From Pedobacter mucosus (GTDB lineage: Bacteria; Bacteroidota; Bacteroidia; Sphingobacteriales; Sphingobacteriaceae): DNA of 64,000 nt. The stretch spans positions 3,348,001 to 3,412,000 of the forward strand of contig NZ_CP087585.1 in the NCBI RefSeq assembly GCF_022200785.1. The letters are read 5' to 3'. Below are positions 45,397 through 54,791 of the stretch, piece by piece. How positions within the stretch are numbered: the stretch's first letter is position 1; each line of letters opens with the position of its first letter. Below the pieces are notes generated by a model that was not told the origin of the DNA, did no database searches, and saw nothing but the letters and a program-made list of their open reading frames with translations. The position numbers were made by a program, and so were the translations under genes.

Positions 45397-46359
45397 TTAT
45401 GTGGAAATATTCCTAACAATCATTTCTGCATGAACTCTAGAATTTTCGATAAAAAGTTTATGTGTATCCAATCCTCCACAGACTACACCAGCTAGGTACA
45501 AACCTTTAACATTTGTTTCCATCGTTTCTTCGCTATAAGCCGGACAGAGGCTATCGGGCAAATCAATTCCAAATTTCCGCAGCATAGAGAAATCTGGTTG
45601 GTAGCCCGTCATTGCAATTACGAAATCATTTTTAATAGTTTTTATTCCTTCAGGAGTTTTAATAATTACTTCATTCTCATTTATTTCAATCACTTCTGAA
45701 TTAAAATATGCCGTTATTACGCCTTCTTTAATACGATTTTCAATATCTGGGCGAACCCAATATTTTACATTAGGGCCAAGCTCTCCGCTGCGAATAACCA
45801 TAGTAACATTTGCACCTTTACGATAGGTTTCTAAAGCTGCATCTACACCAGAATTATTTGCTCCAACCACCAACACATTTTGAAAAGCATACAAGTGTGG
45901 ATCTTTGTAATAATGAGTAACCTTTGGTAAATCTTCACCAGGAACTTTCATTAGCAATGGAACATCATAAAATCCTGTTGCAACTACAACATTATTTGCA
46001 GTGTAATTTCGTTTTAAAGTGCTTATTTCAAAATTATTCTCATTTTTAATCACCTTGATAACAGATTCAAAAAGGTTGATTTTTAATTCAAATTTTTCTG
46101 CTACACGACGATAATATTCTACTGCTTCATTGCGATTTGGTTTTGGATTAATCGTAACAAAAGGAACTCCACCAATTTCTAATTTCTGAGATGTAGAAAA
46201 GAAGGTCATGAAAACTGGATAGTTGAAAAGACTGTTTACCAGTGCTCCTTTTTCAATAATCAGGTAGCTAAGATTTGCCTTTTGAGCTTCGATAGCACAT
46301 GCCATCCCTATCGGACCAGCGCCAATGATTAATACGTCGTAATGATTTTGATTTGCCAA
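45397..46359 (-). CDS. ypdA: YpdA family flavoprotein, putative bacillithiol disulfide reductase
   Basis: It would reduce oxidised bacillithiol with NADPH. The protein is 320 aa. The N-terminal FAD fold has GAGPIGMACAIEA, and the middle NADPH fold has VVGANNSGVDAALETYRKGA. The CxxC pair of thioredoxin reductases is absent, as expected for YpdA. The start is a TTG at 46357-46359 (MANQNHYDV); no ATG is available before the FAD motif. The presence of bshA at 61507 supports the bacillithiol assignment. Confidence 0.85.
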   Translation of the reverse strand: MANQNHYDVLIIGAGPIGMACAIEAQKANLSYLIIEKGALVNSLFNYPVFMTFFSTSQKLEIGGVPFVTINPKPNRNEAVEYYRRVAEKFELKINLFESVIKVIKNENNFEISTLKRNYTANNVVVATGFYDVPLLMKVPGEDLPKVTHYYKDPHLYAFQNVLVVGANNSGVDAALETYRKGANVTMVIRSGELGPNVKYWVRPDIENRIKEGVITAYFNSEVIEINENEVIIKTPEGIKTIKNDFVIAMTGYQPDFSMLRKFGIDLPDSLCPAYSEETMETNVKGLYLAGVVCGGLDTHKLFIENSRVHAEMIVRNIST

Positions 46360-46376
46360 TGTCTTTATATTACTAT

Positions 46377-46503
46377 GGAAATAGGGAATAGAGAAATATG
46401 AAATAGATAAGATGTTTAACCCGGTAAGCGTTTCAGATTACTTTCCTATATCCCTGTCTTCTATTTCCTTTCCTAATTCCCTATTTCCTGTTCCCTATTT
46501 CCC
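46377..46503. repeat. Intergenic inverted repeat built from one word
   Basis: GGAAATAGGGAAT (46377-46389) pairs exactly with ATTCCCTATTTCC (46476-46488), and the word recurs in TTCCCTATTTCCC (46491-46503) and in several variants between. The 80-nt interior keeps weaker pairing. It fills the space between ypdA and the MBL-rhodanese gene. Confidence 0.75.
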
Positions 46504-46516
46504 TTTTTCCAATTCT

Positions 46517-47932
46517 CTAAACAGCCTTCATCGCTTTACTCGGACAAGCAAAATCTGTTCTTTTTAAATTTGTATTTTTTATAGTTCCATAACCTCCATC
46601 AATGTCGATTACGTTTTCTACACCACGAGATTTTAAAATTGAAGCTGCAATCATCGAACGATATCCACCCCCACAATGAATATAATAGGTAGATTTTGGA
46701 TCAATTTCGCTGGTCCATTCGTTTATATAATCGAGCGGTCTGCTTAAGGTAAAGTCTAAATGTTCAGCTTCATATTCACCTGGTTTTCGAACATCAAGTG
46801 CGATTATTTCACTTTCATTTGAGGCTTTCTCAAACGCTTCTGCCGAAATTGATTCGATGGTATCTATTTCCTTATTTGAAATGATCCAACTGTTAAAACC
46901 ACCATCTAAATATCCAATAGTACTGTCATAACCAACTCGGGTTAAACGAGTAATGGTTTCCTCCTCCTTACCTTGATCCGTAATCAGTAAAATTGGTTGC
47001 TGTAAATCGGTTATTAAGGCTCCTACCCACGGTGCAAACTGACCGTTTAAACCGATATTAATTGAATTAGGAATAAAGCCTTTTGCAAAATCCTGCGGAT
47101 CGCGAGTATCCAACATGATGGCTCCAGTTTGATTTACTGTATCCTCAAATTGTTGAGGCGTTAAAGCGATTAAACCCTTTTCGTAAACTTCATCTATACT
47201 TTCTACACCACTTTTATTTATCGCTACATTTTTCGCAAAATATTGTGGAGGTGGTAAAATTCCATCTGTAACTTCTGCTATAAATTGTTCTTTCGTTTGT
47301 GCCTTTAAAGCATAATTTACTTGCTTTTGATGACCTAAAGTATCAAAAGTTTCTTTACTCATGCTTTTACCACAAGCAGAACCGGCGCCATGAGCAGGAT
47401 AAACAATTACATCATCAGCCAATATTTTTATTTTTTCATTTAGTGAATCAAATAACATTCCTGCTAAATCCTCCTTTGTCAAATTACCTTTTTGAGCCAA
47501 ATCTGGTCTACCGACATCACCTATAAAAAGTGTATCTCCAGTAAAAATGCAATGATCTTTACCATTTTCATCTGTTAGTAAATAGGTGGTTGATTCTAAA
47601 GTATGCCCTGGTGTATGTAAAGCTGTGATGGTTAAATTCCCTATTTTAAATTGTTCGCCATCTTTAGCTATGTGCGATTTGAATTCAGTTTTTGCTGTTG
47701 GACCATAGATAATTTCCGCACCAGATTTTTCCGCTAAATCTACATGACCTGAAACGAAATCAGCATGAAAATGAGTTTCAAAAATATATTTAATGGTGGC
47801 ATTGGCCTTCTCAGCTTTCTTTATATAAGTAGAAACTTCTCTAAGTGGATCGATAATCGCAGCTTCGCCATTGCTTTCAATGTAATATGCAGCTTCCGCC
47901 AAGCAACCGGTATATATCTGTTCTATTTTCAT
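46517..47932 (-). CDS. MBL-fold / double rhodanese protein (CstB- or ETHE1-like)
   Basis: It probably oxidises persulfides and transfers sulfane sulfur. The protein is 471 aa. An ETHE1-type metallo-beta-lactamase domain (1-240) has His54-x-His56-x-Asp58 (THFHADFVSGH) and HTPGHTLES. Two rhodanese domains follow: the first (about 265-360) has no active-site Cys in its LITDQGKEEE loop, the second (about 370-460) has it in YIHCGGGYRSM. This MBL-inactive-active order is that of CstB. It neighbours ypdA, fitting with thiol and sulfur chemistry. Confidence 0.88.
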   Translation of the reverse strand: MKIEQIYTGCLAEAAYYIESNGEAAIIDPLREVSTYIKKAEKANATIKYIFETHFHADFVSGHVDLAEKSGAEIIYGPTAKTEFKSHIAKDGEQFKIGNLTITALHTPGHTLESTTYLLTDENGKDHCIFTGDTLFIGDVGRPDLAQKGNLTKEDLAGMLFDSLNEKIKILADDVIVYPAHGAGSACGKSMSKETFDTLGHQKQVNYALKAQTKEQFIAEVTDGILPPPQYFAKNVAINKSGVESIDEVYEKGLIALTPQQFEDTVNQTGAIMLDTRDPQDFAKGFIPNSINIGLNGQFAPWVGALITDLQQPILLITDQGKEEETITRLTRVGYDSTIGYLDGGFNSWIISNKEIDTIESISAEAFEKASNESEIIALDVRKPGEYEAEHLDFTLSRPLDYINEWTSEIDPKSTYYIHCGGGYRSMIAASILKSRGVENVIDIDGGYGTIKNTNLKRTDFACPSKAMKAV

Positions 47933-48131
47933 GTTTTTCTTTCTGCCTTTACCCTGAATTTATTTTAGAGTCCTTGTTCAAATGCGCCTTAATGCATCTT
48001 GACCATTTTGCTAAAAACAAAAATAAAGCTTAATAGTGATAACCGAAACGATGATGATCATAATTGCAGAAGTTTTACTTAATAGAATATTGAAATGTGT
48101 TTCGCATCAAGATAAATGTGACTTCTTCAAA
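47933..48131. other. Spacer without a recognised feature
   Basis: AT-rich and non-coding, ending at the tandem hairpin repeat that begins at 48132. No promoter for the MBL-rhodanese gene was found with confidence. Confidence 0.4.
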
Positions 48132-48366
48132 CTGTTAGTTTGGGTTTGCAATCTAGTCTTCAAAACCAAGTATTTTTATTTCTTCTAATGGATTACAAAT
48201 CCATTGGTTAAAAGGACGAGATTACAAATCTCGACCAATAAATAGCTAAGACTGTTAGTCCGGATTGCAATCCCGACTAACAAACCAAGGATTTTTAATC
48301 CTTCCTATAGATAAGAAAACCATTGCTAAATGACGAGATTTAAAATCTCAACCAAATAAATAGTTA
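48132..48366. repeat. Two tandem 120-bp units of nested palindromes
   Basis: Unit 1 (48132-48251) and unit 2 (48252-48366) both begin CTGTTAGT and end with a TAAATAG-A/T-like sequence. Each holds a series of short perfect palindromes: AATGGATTACAAATCCATT (48187-48205), CGAGATTACAAATCTCG, GGATTGCAATCC, AAGGATTTTTAATCCTT and GAGATTTAAAATCTC. All share the core GATT...AATC. I recognise this word set from Bacteroidota intergenic repeats. Confidence 0.8.
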
Positions 48367-48372
48367 ACGCAC

Positions 48373-49392
48373 TTACTCGTTTGTTAGCTCTCCACGGATG
48401 GATTCTTCCATCAATATACGGCTTTCAGTAACAGGCAAACCTAGGCCCATTACAAACATAAGTTTAGTAACCGTAGCTTCAAATGTTAAGTCGAAGCCAC
48501 TTAAAACACCCATTTTTTGCAGTTCCCGACTTGTTTCATAACGACCTAATTGTACCGATCCTTTTTTACATTGAGAAATATCGATAATGATTTTGCCATT
48601 TAAAATCGCCTGACGAAGGCTATCCAAAAACCATTGGGCAGTGGTTGTATTTCCAGAACCAAAGGTTTCCAGAATAATAGCATCTACTTTAGAATCTGTT
48701 ATTGCTTGAACCGCCTGTGGAGTAATTCCAGGATATAATTTTAGAACGCCTATGTTAGAATTGAATTCTGTTCTTAAAATTAATTTTTCTAAAGGCGCTT
48801 TTAAAATATAATTTTTATAAAATTGAAGATGAACGCCAGCTTCAGCTAAAATTGGATAATTCGGCGATCGGAAAGCTTCAAACTTCTCACTGTTATATTT
48901 GATGGATCGATTTCCTCTAAATAATTGAGAATCAAAATATATACAAACTTCGGGAACTAAAGATTTTCCATCCTCTTTCATTGCGGCGATCTCTAATGCA
49001 GTGATTAAATTTTCTCTGGCATCGGTTCTGATCTCTCCAATAGGCAATTGCGAACCCGTTAATACGACTGGTTTAGCCAGATTCTCAAGCATAAAACTCA
49101 AAGCTGATGCCGTAAAAGCCATCGTATCGGAGCCGTGTAGGATTACAAATCCATCGTATAAATCGTAATTGGTATGCACTAATTCGGCTAATGTTTTCCA
49201 TATTTCGGGATCCATATTAGAAGAATCTAAAACAGGATTGAAGGAGTGAACATCCAAATGGAAGTTTAGGCGGCTTAGTTCTGGTACATTTTCTTTAATC
49301 TGCTCAAAATTAAAAGGAACTAACATCCCGTTGTTCGGGTCATTAACCATACCGATGGTACCACCGGTATAAATTATTAAGATTTTGGTCAT
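48373..49392 (-). CDS. Type I (cytoplasmic) L-asparaginase
   Basis: It hydrolyses asparagine to aspartate and ammonia. The start chosen is ATG 49390-49392 (MTKILIIYTGGTIGM); the frame is open to 49428 with non-conserved residues. The protein is 339 aa. Both catalytic motifs are present: YTGGTIGM with the nucleophile Thr, and VILHGSDTMAFTASAL. There is no signal peptide, so it is cytoplasmic. Confidence 0.92.
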   Translation of the reverse strand: MTKILIIYTGGTIGMVNDPNNGMLVPFNFEQIKENVPELSRLNFHLDVHSFNPVLDSSNMDPEIWKTLAELVHTNYDLYDGFVILHGSDTMAFTASALSFMLENLAKPVVLTGSQLPIGEIRTDARENLITALEIAAMKEDGKSLVPEVCIYFDSQLFRGNRSIKYNSEKFEAFRSPNYPILAEAGVHLQFYKNYILKAPLEKLILRTEFNSNIGVLKLYPGITPQAVQAITDSKVDAIILETFGSGNTTTAQWFLDSLRQAILNGKIIIDISQCKKGSVQLGRYETSRELQKMGVLSGFDLTFEATVTKLMFVMGLGLPVTESRILMEESIRGELTNE

Positions 49393-49514
49393 TTGGTTGG
49401 TAAGGTTGCTCTCTGCAAAAGAACACAAAAGATTTGTATTTATATGGTTTTTACCACAAAGACCATTGATAAATACTAAAGAAATGGCGGTTTAAGAGAT
49501 CGCTATAATACGAT

Positions 49515-49577
49515 CGTCATCCTGAATTCATTTCAGAATCTGATTGCAAAAGATGCTGAATCAAGTTCAGCATGACG
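49515..49577. repeat. Palindromic repeat, full copy
   Basis: CGTCATCCTGAATTCATTTC followed by AGAATCTGATTGCAAAAGATGC... runs to TTCAGCATGACG, giving complementary ends (CGTCATxCTGAA / TTCAGxATGACG) and inner palindromes. A relative lies at 60542-60620. Confidence 0.7.
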
Positions 49578-49613
49578 AAAGCCTTAAGCAAAAGCTATTA
49601 TTAAGAAAAAAAC

Positions 49614-50381
49614 CTAAATCCCGAAAACCTTCTTAGAATTCTCGGTAGTAACATTTGCAATTTCCGCTACTGAAACGCCATAGATATCAGCTAGCTTCTG
49701 TGCAATATAAATCAAATAGCTGCTCTCATTTGGTTTGCCACGGAATGGCGTTGGAGCCAAATAAGGGGAATCAGTTTCCAGCACTAAATTAGCTAATGGA
49801 ATTTCTGAAAGTACCGAATCTAAACCTGATTTTTTATAGGTTACAACCCCTCCAATACCTAAATAAAAATTTAAATCGATTGCTTGTTTTGCCTGAGCAA
49901 CGTTACCTGTAAAGCAATGAAAAATTCCTCGAAGTTTTTCATCACGTTCACTTTCTAGTAATTCAAAAACCTCATCAAAAGCCTCGCGACAATGGATAAC
50001 GATAGGCAAGCCTAAATCTTTTGCCCAACCAATTTGCTTACGAAAAGCATCCTGTTGAATAGCCAAAGTTGTCTTATCCCAATATAAATCAACTCCAATC
50101 TCCCCTATTGCGTAAATTTTCCTGCCTGAAATACTTTGGTTTATCTCATCTAAATGAGCAAGGTAATCTTTTTTTACATCACAAGGATGAAGGCCCGCCA
50201 TTGCAAAACAATTATCTGGATATTTACTAACTAAACCATCAATCATAGCAATTGATTTTACATCAACATTTGGCAGAAACAAACGGTTTACATCATTTTC
50301 AAAACAACGTTCCATCAGCTGCGCTTGCTTTTCTGCATCCTGCTCGTAATATAAATGGGTGTGGGTATCGGTGAAAGTCAT
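49614..50381 (-). CDS. TatD family metal-dependent DNase/hydrolase
   Basis: The protein is 255 aa, a TIM-barrel metal hydrolase. It has metal ligands in DTHTHLYY (residues 4-11), the bridging Glu in IGEIGVDLYWD, VIHCREAFDEVFELL, GIFHCFTGNVAQ and LETDSPYLAPTPFRGKPNES. Relatives have 3'-5' DNase or D-aminoacyl-tRNA deacylase-like roles. It lies between asparaginase and uvrA with spacers, so it is probably a separate transcript. Confidence 0.93.
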   Translation of the reverse strand: MTFTDTHTHLYYEQDAEKQAQLMERCFENDVNRLFLPNVDVKSIAMIDGLVSKYPDNCFAMAGLHPCDVKKDYLAHLDEINQSISGRKIYAIGEIGVDLYWDKTTLAIQQDAFRKQIGWAKDLGLPIVIHCREAFDEVFELLESERDEKLRGIFHCFTGNVAQAKQAIDLNFYLGIGGVVTYKKSGLDSVLSEIPLANLVLETDSPYLAPTPFRGKPNESSYLIYIAQKLADIYGVSVAEIANVTTENSKKVFGI

Positions 50382-50537
50382 TTGAGTTATTGGTTATCAG
50401 TTACAGGTCGGGTGTTTAAGTTTACGTAAAAAGATTAAGTCTGAGGTTGGAATGTTGCAAGTTTTATTAACGGTTAGAAAGTTTAAATTGCATCATGCTA
50501 TATGCACTTTGACCCACAACTCACAACCCATAACTCG

Positions 50538-53378
50538 CTACTCCATTTCTTTCTTCAAAAATTTACCAGTTAAGCTAATTGGATTTTGAATTAAACCTTC
50601 TGGAGTTCCTTCAAAGAGAATTCTACCGCCGCCTGCACCACCTTCTTCGCCTAAATCGATAACCCAATCGGCAACTTTTACAACATCTAAATTATGTTCA
50701 ATTACTAAAACGGTATTACCTTTTTCAACCAACTCTTGCAATACGCCTAAAAGCACATTAATATCTTCAAAATGAAGTCCGGTTGTTGGTTCATCCAAAA
50801 TATAAAATGTTTTACCTGTGTCTTTTTTCGAAAGTTCTGTAGCCAATTTAACGCGTTGCGCTTCTCCTCCTGATAAAGTAACAGAAGATTGTCCGAGTGT
50901 GATATAACCTAAACCAACATCTTTTAAGGTTTTAATTTTTCTATAAATGATCGGAATATTTTCGAAGAAAACGCAAGCATCCTCAATACTCATATCTAAA
51001 ACATCACTGATCGATTTACCTCGAAAACGAACTTCTAAAGTTTCACGATTGTAACGTTTACCGCCACATTCTTCGCAACGTACTTGCACATCGGGCAAAA
51101 AGTTCATTTCAATAACCTTCATTCCGCCGCCCTGACAAGTTTCGCACCTTCCGCCTTTTACGTTGAATGAAAAACGACCGGGTTTGTAACCACGAATTTT
51201 CGCTTCAGGCAATTGCACAAACAGATTCCTGATATCAGAGAAAACGCCAGTATAGGTTGAAGGATTTGAGCGTGGTGTTCTGCCAATTGGCGCTTGGTCA
51301 ATTTCAATAACCTTATCAATCTCTTTTAAACCACTAATTTTCTCGTAAGGAAGTGGTGTTTTCTTCGCTCTAAAAAAATGATGATTTAAAATTGGGTACA
51401 AAGTCTCGGTAATCAAACTTGATTTCCCACTTCCAGAAACACCAGTTACGGCAATAAACTTTCCTAAAGGAAAATCAACTGAAACTTCTTTTAAATTATG
51501 ACCGGTAGCTTTAATGATGGATAATTTATGGCCATTCCCTTTTCTACGAACGGAAGGCATGTCTATTTTTTTCTTTCCGTTTAAATAAGCAGCCGTTAAG
51601 GTATTTGATTTCAAAATCTGCTTTGCAGTTCCTTCGGCAACAATTTGTCCGCCGTGAATACCTGCTCCAGGTCCAACATCGATTACCCAATCTGCTTCTA
51701 GAATCATCTCCTTATCATGTTCCACAACCAGAACGGTGTTACCCAAATCACGAAGATTTTTTAACGCAAGAATTAATCTTTCATTATCACGTTGGTGCAA
51801 ACCAATACTTGGCTCATCGAGAATATACATTACATTCATCAATTGCGAACCAATTTGTGTAGCCAAACGAATCCTTTGCGCCTCGCCACCAGAAAGTGTA
51901 CGAGCCGTTCTATCTAAAGTTAAATAGGTTAATCCTACATCAGTTAAGAAACCGATTCTAGCATTAATTTCTTTTAAAATTTCTTTAGCAATAATATTTT
52001 GTCGCTCATTTAAACGCTCATCAACATTTTCGAACCATTTATGCAAGTTGTTGATATCCATTGAAGAAAGATCAAAAATGTTCTTTCCATCAACTTTAAA
52101 ATGCAAACTTTCTTTCTTTAATCTTGCTCCATTACACTCAGGACAAGTTTTCAACTTGCGAAAGGCGTCCATATCATCAACCGCACTTTCACTTCTTTTC
52201 TCATTTTGTTCTTCAAGCATTTTAATAATGCCATCGAAAGTGATGTTATAATTTTGAACGTTCCATTTATTGTATTCAACCTCAACTTTTATTAAATCAT
52301 TTGCTCCATTTAAGATGATATTGATTACTTCATCGCTCAATTTTTCTATTGGTGTTGATAAAGAAAACGTATATTTTTTTGCAAGTGCTTTCAAAACCTG
52401 GAACATCCAAGTATCACGATATTCTCCAAGCGGCGCTAAACCACCGTTTAATATGCTCAATTTTGGATTCGGCATAACCGATTCCTTATCCACCACAAAA
52501 ATGTAACCTAATCCGTCGCAACGATCGCAAGCACCATAAGGAGAATTAAAGGAGAAACTATTTGGTTGAGGTTCATCGTAAGAAATTCCTGTGGTAGGGC
52601 ACATTAAAAACTTACTAAAATGCGAAACATTGTTATCCTTATCGCTGATTTTGATAACGCCTTTACCCATTTTCATGGCGATTTGTAAAGAATCTAATAA
52701 GCGCTTTTTATCTTTCGTATCAACAATCAGGCGATCAATTACGACTTCGATATCATGAATTTTATAGCGATCAACCTGCATTTTTGCAGAAATATCTTTG
52801 ATCTCTCCATCAACACGAACTTTAACATAACCTTGCTTGCGAATTTGTTCAAAAAGTTCACGGTAATGTCCTTTTCTACCTTTAACAACGGGCGCCAAAA
52901 TATTTACCGCTAAACCATCGTATTTATTGAAGATGTTTTTCAGAATCTGGTCTTCGCTCATGCGCTCCATTTTCTCTCCGGTATTGTACGAATAAGCATC
53001 CGCCACGCGAGCGAAAAGCAAACGCATAAAATCGTAAATTTCTGTGATGGTACCCACTGTAGAACGTGGGTTTTTACTGGTAGTTTTTTGCTCAATGGCA
53101 ATAACCGGACTTAAACCAGAAACCTTATCAACGTCTGGACGCTCCATACCGCCCATAAACTGGCGACTATAAGCACTGAATGTTTCCATGTAACGACGCT
53201 GACCTTCGGCATAAATGGTATCAAAAGCCAAAGAAGATTTTCCACTACCACTTAAACCAGTAATTACAACCAGTTGATTCCGAGGAAAACTAACATCAAT
53301 ATTTTTTAAATTATGTACCCTAGCACCGTAAACTTCTACATCTTTCTGCTCGCCAAGGTCTATAGATTTATCGCTCAT
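50538..53378 (-). CDS. uvrA: UvrABC system protein A
   Basis: UvrA is the damage-recognition ATPase of nucleotide excision repair. The protein is 946 aa with two ABC modules: Walker A GLSGSGKSSL (near 39) and GVSGSGKSSL (near 645), and signatures TLSGGEAQRIRLA and TLSGGEAQRVKLA. The second zinc site, CETCQGGGMK...CEECGGKR, is complete. The first, CPTTGISY...GACDRC, has Thr in place of the second Cys of its first pair. Confidence 0.97.
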   Translation of the reverse strand: MSDKSIDLGEQKDVEVYGARVHNLKNIDVSFPRNQLVVITGLSGSGKSSLAFDTIYAEGQRRYMETFSAYSRQFMGGMERPDVDKVSGLSPVIAIEQKTTSKNPRSTVGTITEIYDFMRLLFARVADAYSYNTGEKMERMSEDQILKNIFNKYDGLAVNILAPVVKGRKGHYRELFEQIRKQGYVKVRVDGEIKDISAKMQVDRYKIHDIEVVIDRLIVDTKDKKRLLDSLQIAMKMGKGVIKISDKDNNVSHFSKFLMCPTTGISYDEPQPNSFSFNSPYGACDRCDGLGYIFVVDKESVMPNPKLSILNGGLAPLGEYRDTWMFQVLKALAKKYTFSLSTPIEKLSDEVINIILNGANDLIKVEVEYNKWNVQNYNITFDGIIKMLEEQNEKRSESAVDDMDAFRKLKTCPECNGARLKKESLHFKVDGKNIFDLSSMDINNLHKWFENVDERLNERQNIIAKEILKEINARIGFLTDVGLTYLTLDRTARTLSGGEAQRIRLATQIGSQLMNVMYILDEPSIGLHQRDNERLILALKNLRDLGNTVLVVEHDKEMILEADWVIDVGPGAGIHGGQIVAEGTAKQILKSNTLTAAYLNGKKKIDMPSVRRKGNGHKLSIIKATGHNLKEVSVDFPLGKFIAVTGVSGSGKSSLITETLYPILNHHFFRAKKTPLPYEKISGLKEIDKVIEIDQAPIGRTPRSNPSTYTGVFSDIRNLFVQLPEAKIRGYKPGRFSFNVKGGRCETCQGGGMKVIEMNFLPDVQVRCEECGGKRYNRETLEVRFRGKSISDVLDMSIEDACVFFENIPIIYRKIKTLKDVGLGYITLGQSSVTLSGGEAQRVKLATELSKKDTGKTFYILDEPTTGLHFEDINVLLGVLQELVEKGNTVLVIEHNLDVVKVADWVIDLGEEGGAGGGRILFEGTPEGLIQNPISLTGKFLKKEME

Positions 53379-53489
53379 ATTTTATTAAAAATTGGATGGA
53401 ATTTTAAGCGTAAATAAGCTGAAATTCCAATCTGCAAAAATGCTAAAAAATTTATCAAAAAGAAAGTGTAATCCAATCAGTATTAAAGA

Positions 53490-54449
53490 TTAATTGTCAT
53501 AATGCCTACTTCGATTTCGCAGAAAACCAGATGACAAACCAAAACGCAAATAGCCATAATGATCCTGAAAATAGATGTTGTAATTATCCTCGCCATAATA
53601 ACCAGCTGCAGCCATTAAAAACACATTATTCATAAAAGGAAAACTATAGTTAAAGTTTATTTCCGCATTTAACCTTTTTTGAATACTACCAAAATTTTTA
53701 TCTGGAATTCTATTAACTGCATAAGATAGTTCAGTATTTAAACGCCAGGTTTCCTTCTCTGTTTTAGCTGTTGATTTGTTTTTCGCCTTTTTCTCAATCT
53801 CATCGTATCTTCTCCACGAGAAATTATAAAGAATTCGGGTGAAGCCAAATCCCCGATCTAAAGCAGGTTCGTATCTAAAAAACTTATACCATTGCAAGCC
53901 AATTCTATGGTTAAATGAATAGAAACTTTCGTCTGAATTAGTTGGCGTTAAATGTCCGAAACGATAAGAAGTTGTTAGATAATTTGCATTGAAATTTCCT
54001 GTTAGCGTATTAATCGTTCCATCAGCATTGATAGCGTCTTGGTCTTGCCCGTTAGAATGATGTGTAAAAGCTAATTCCCCGTACTTATAATTTTCAGGAT
54101 TTGCATTAAATCGAGCATAAAGTGCTCCACCTAACCTATAACTGGGAGTCCGAACACCTGCAGAAAATTCCTTTCTTACACGAACTGTAAAATCAGGAAT
54201 AATGGCAAAAGCAATTGGCGATTTATAACTCCCAAGAAGCATGTAAGTGGTTGTTAACCGACCATTGATAACATATTTAGATGCTGCGCCGATTTCTCCA
54301 TAAGGTGAAGTATAAGCTAAATCTGCATTTTCCTTGTACAAACCAATGTATTGTTTATTGGCGTATTCTCTTTTTATCTGCAAGGAATCTTGAGCAAATA
54401 AAAATGTAAATGTGCAAGAAATTAATAGCATTAATACAACTTTTATCAT
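53490..54449 (-). CDS. OMPLA-like outer-membrane phospholipase A candidate
   Basis: The start chosen is ATG 54447-54449 (MIKVVLMLLISCTFTFLFAQ), giving a clean signal peptide; the longer frame to 54527 overlaps the divergent operator. The protein is 319 aa, with alternating strands and many aromatic residues as in a 12-strand barrel. FTHHSNGQDQDA resembles the His-x-Ser-Asn active site of OMPLA (PldA). It may hydrolyse phospholipids in the outer membrane. The catalytic Asn elsewhere was not confirmed. Confidence 0.65.
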   Translation of the reverse strand: MIKVVLMLLISCTFTFLFAQDSLQIKREYANKQYIGLYKENADLAYTSPYGEIGAASKYVINGRLTTTYMLLGSYKSPIAFAIIPDFTVRVRKEFSAGVRTPSYRLGGALYARFNANPENYKYGELAFTHHSNGQDQDAINADGTINTLTGNFNANYLTTSYRFGHLTPTNSDESFYSFNHRIGLQWYKFFRYEPALDRGFGFTRILYNFSWRRYDEIEKKAKNKSTAKTEKETWRLNTELSYAVNRIPDKNFGSIQKRLNAEINFNYSFPFMNNVFLMAAAGYYGEDNYNIYFQDHYGYLRFGLSSGFLRNRSRHYDN

Positions 54450-54512
54450 GCACTGATAAACGATGATACAGGGAGGATGGTTTTGAGATTTTAAAATCGC
54501 AACTTGTTTCCC

Positions 54513-54554
54513 TTTTTTGATATACAAATTATATATACATTTGTGATATACAAA
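54513..54554 (+). promoter_or_regulatory. Promoter-operator of the RHH/MazF-type pair
   Basis: The -7 box TACATTTG is at 54536-54543. The word TGATATACAAA occurs at 54518-54528 and again at 54544-54554, 26 bp apart, bracketing the -7 box. ACAAAT/ATTTGT palindrome arms lie between them. These are likely antitoxin binding sites. Confidence 0.65.
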
Positions 54555-54560
54555 ATAACT

Positions 54561-54791
54561 ATGAAAACTGTATCACTTAAAATCGATGAATCTGTGTTTG
54601 GAGAAACTGAAAAAATTCTCTCTAGGATAAATATTTCTAGAAATAGATATATTAATGAGGCGATTGATTATTACAACAAAATTCAAAAAAAACAGATTTT
54701 ACAAAAGAGACTTAAGATAGAATCTGAATTGGTTAGGATGGAATCGATGAATGTTTTAAAAGATTTTGAGAGCATGGATTATGGAGATTAA
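54561..54791 (+). CDS. Ribbon-helix-helix antitoxin
   Basis: The start chosen is ATG 54561 (MKTVSLKIDESVFGETEKIL); the upstream-open frame includes the operator and is rejected. The protein is 76 aa: an N-terminal RHH DNA-binding part (1-45, KTVSLKIDES then NISRNRYINEAIDYY) and a charged C-terminal helix that would wrap the toxin. It overlaps the toxin gene by 11 bp. Confidence 0.85.
   Translation: MKTVSLKIDESVFGETEKILSRINISRNRYINEAIDYYNKIQKKQILQKRLKIESELVRMESMNVLKDFESMDYGD

Noticed and set aside
48132..48366. Possible CRISPR array
   Set aside because: Only two long diverged units made of different palindromes, without identical repeats.
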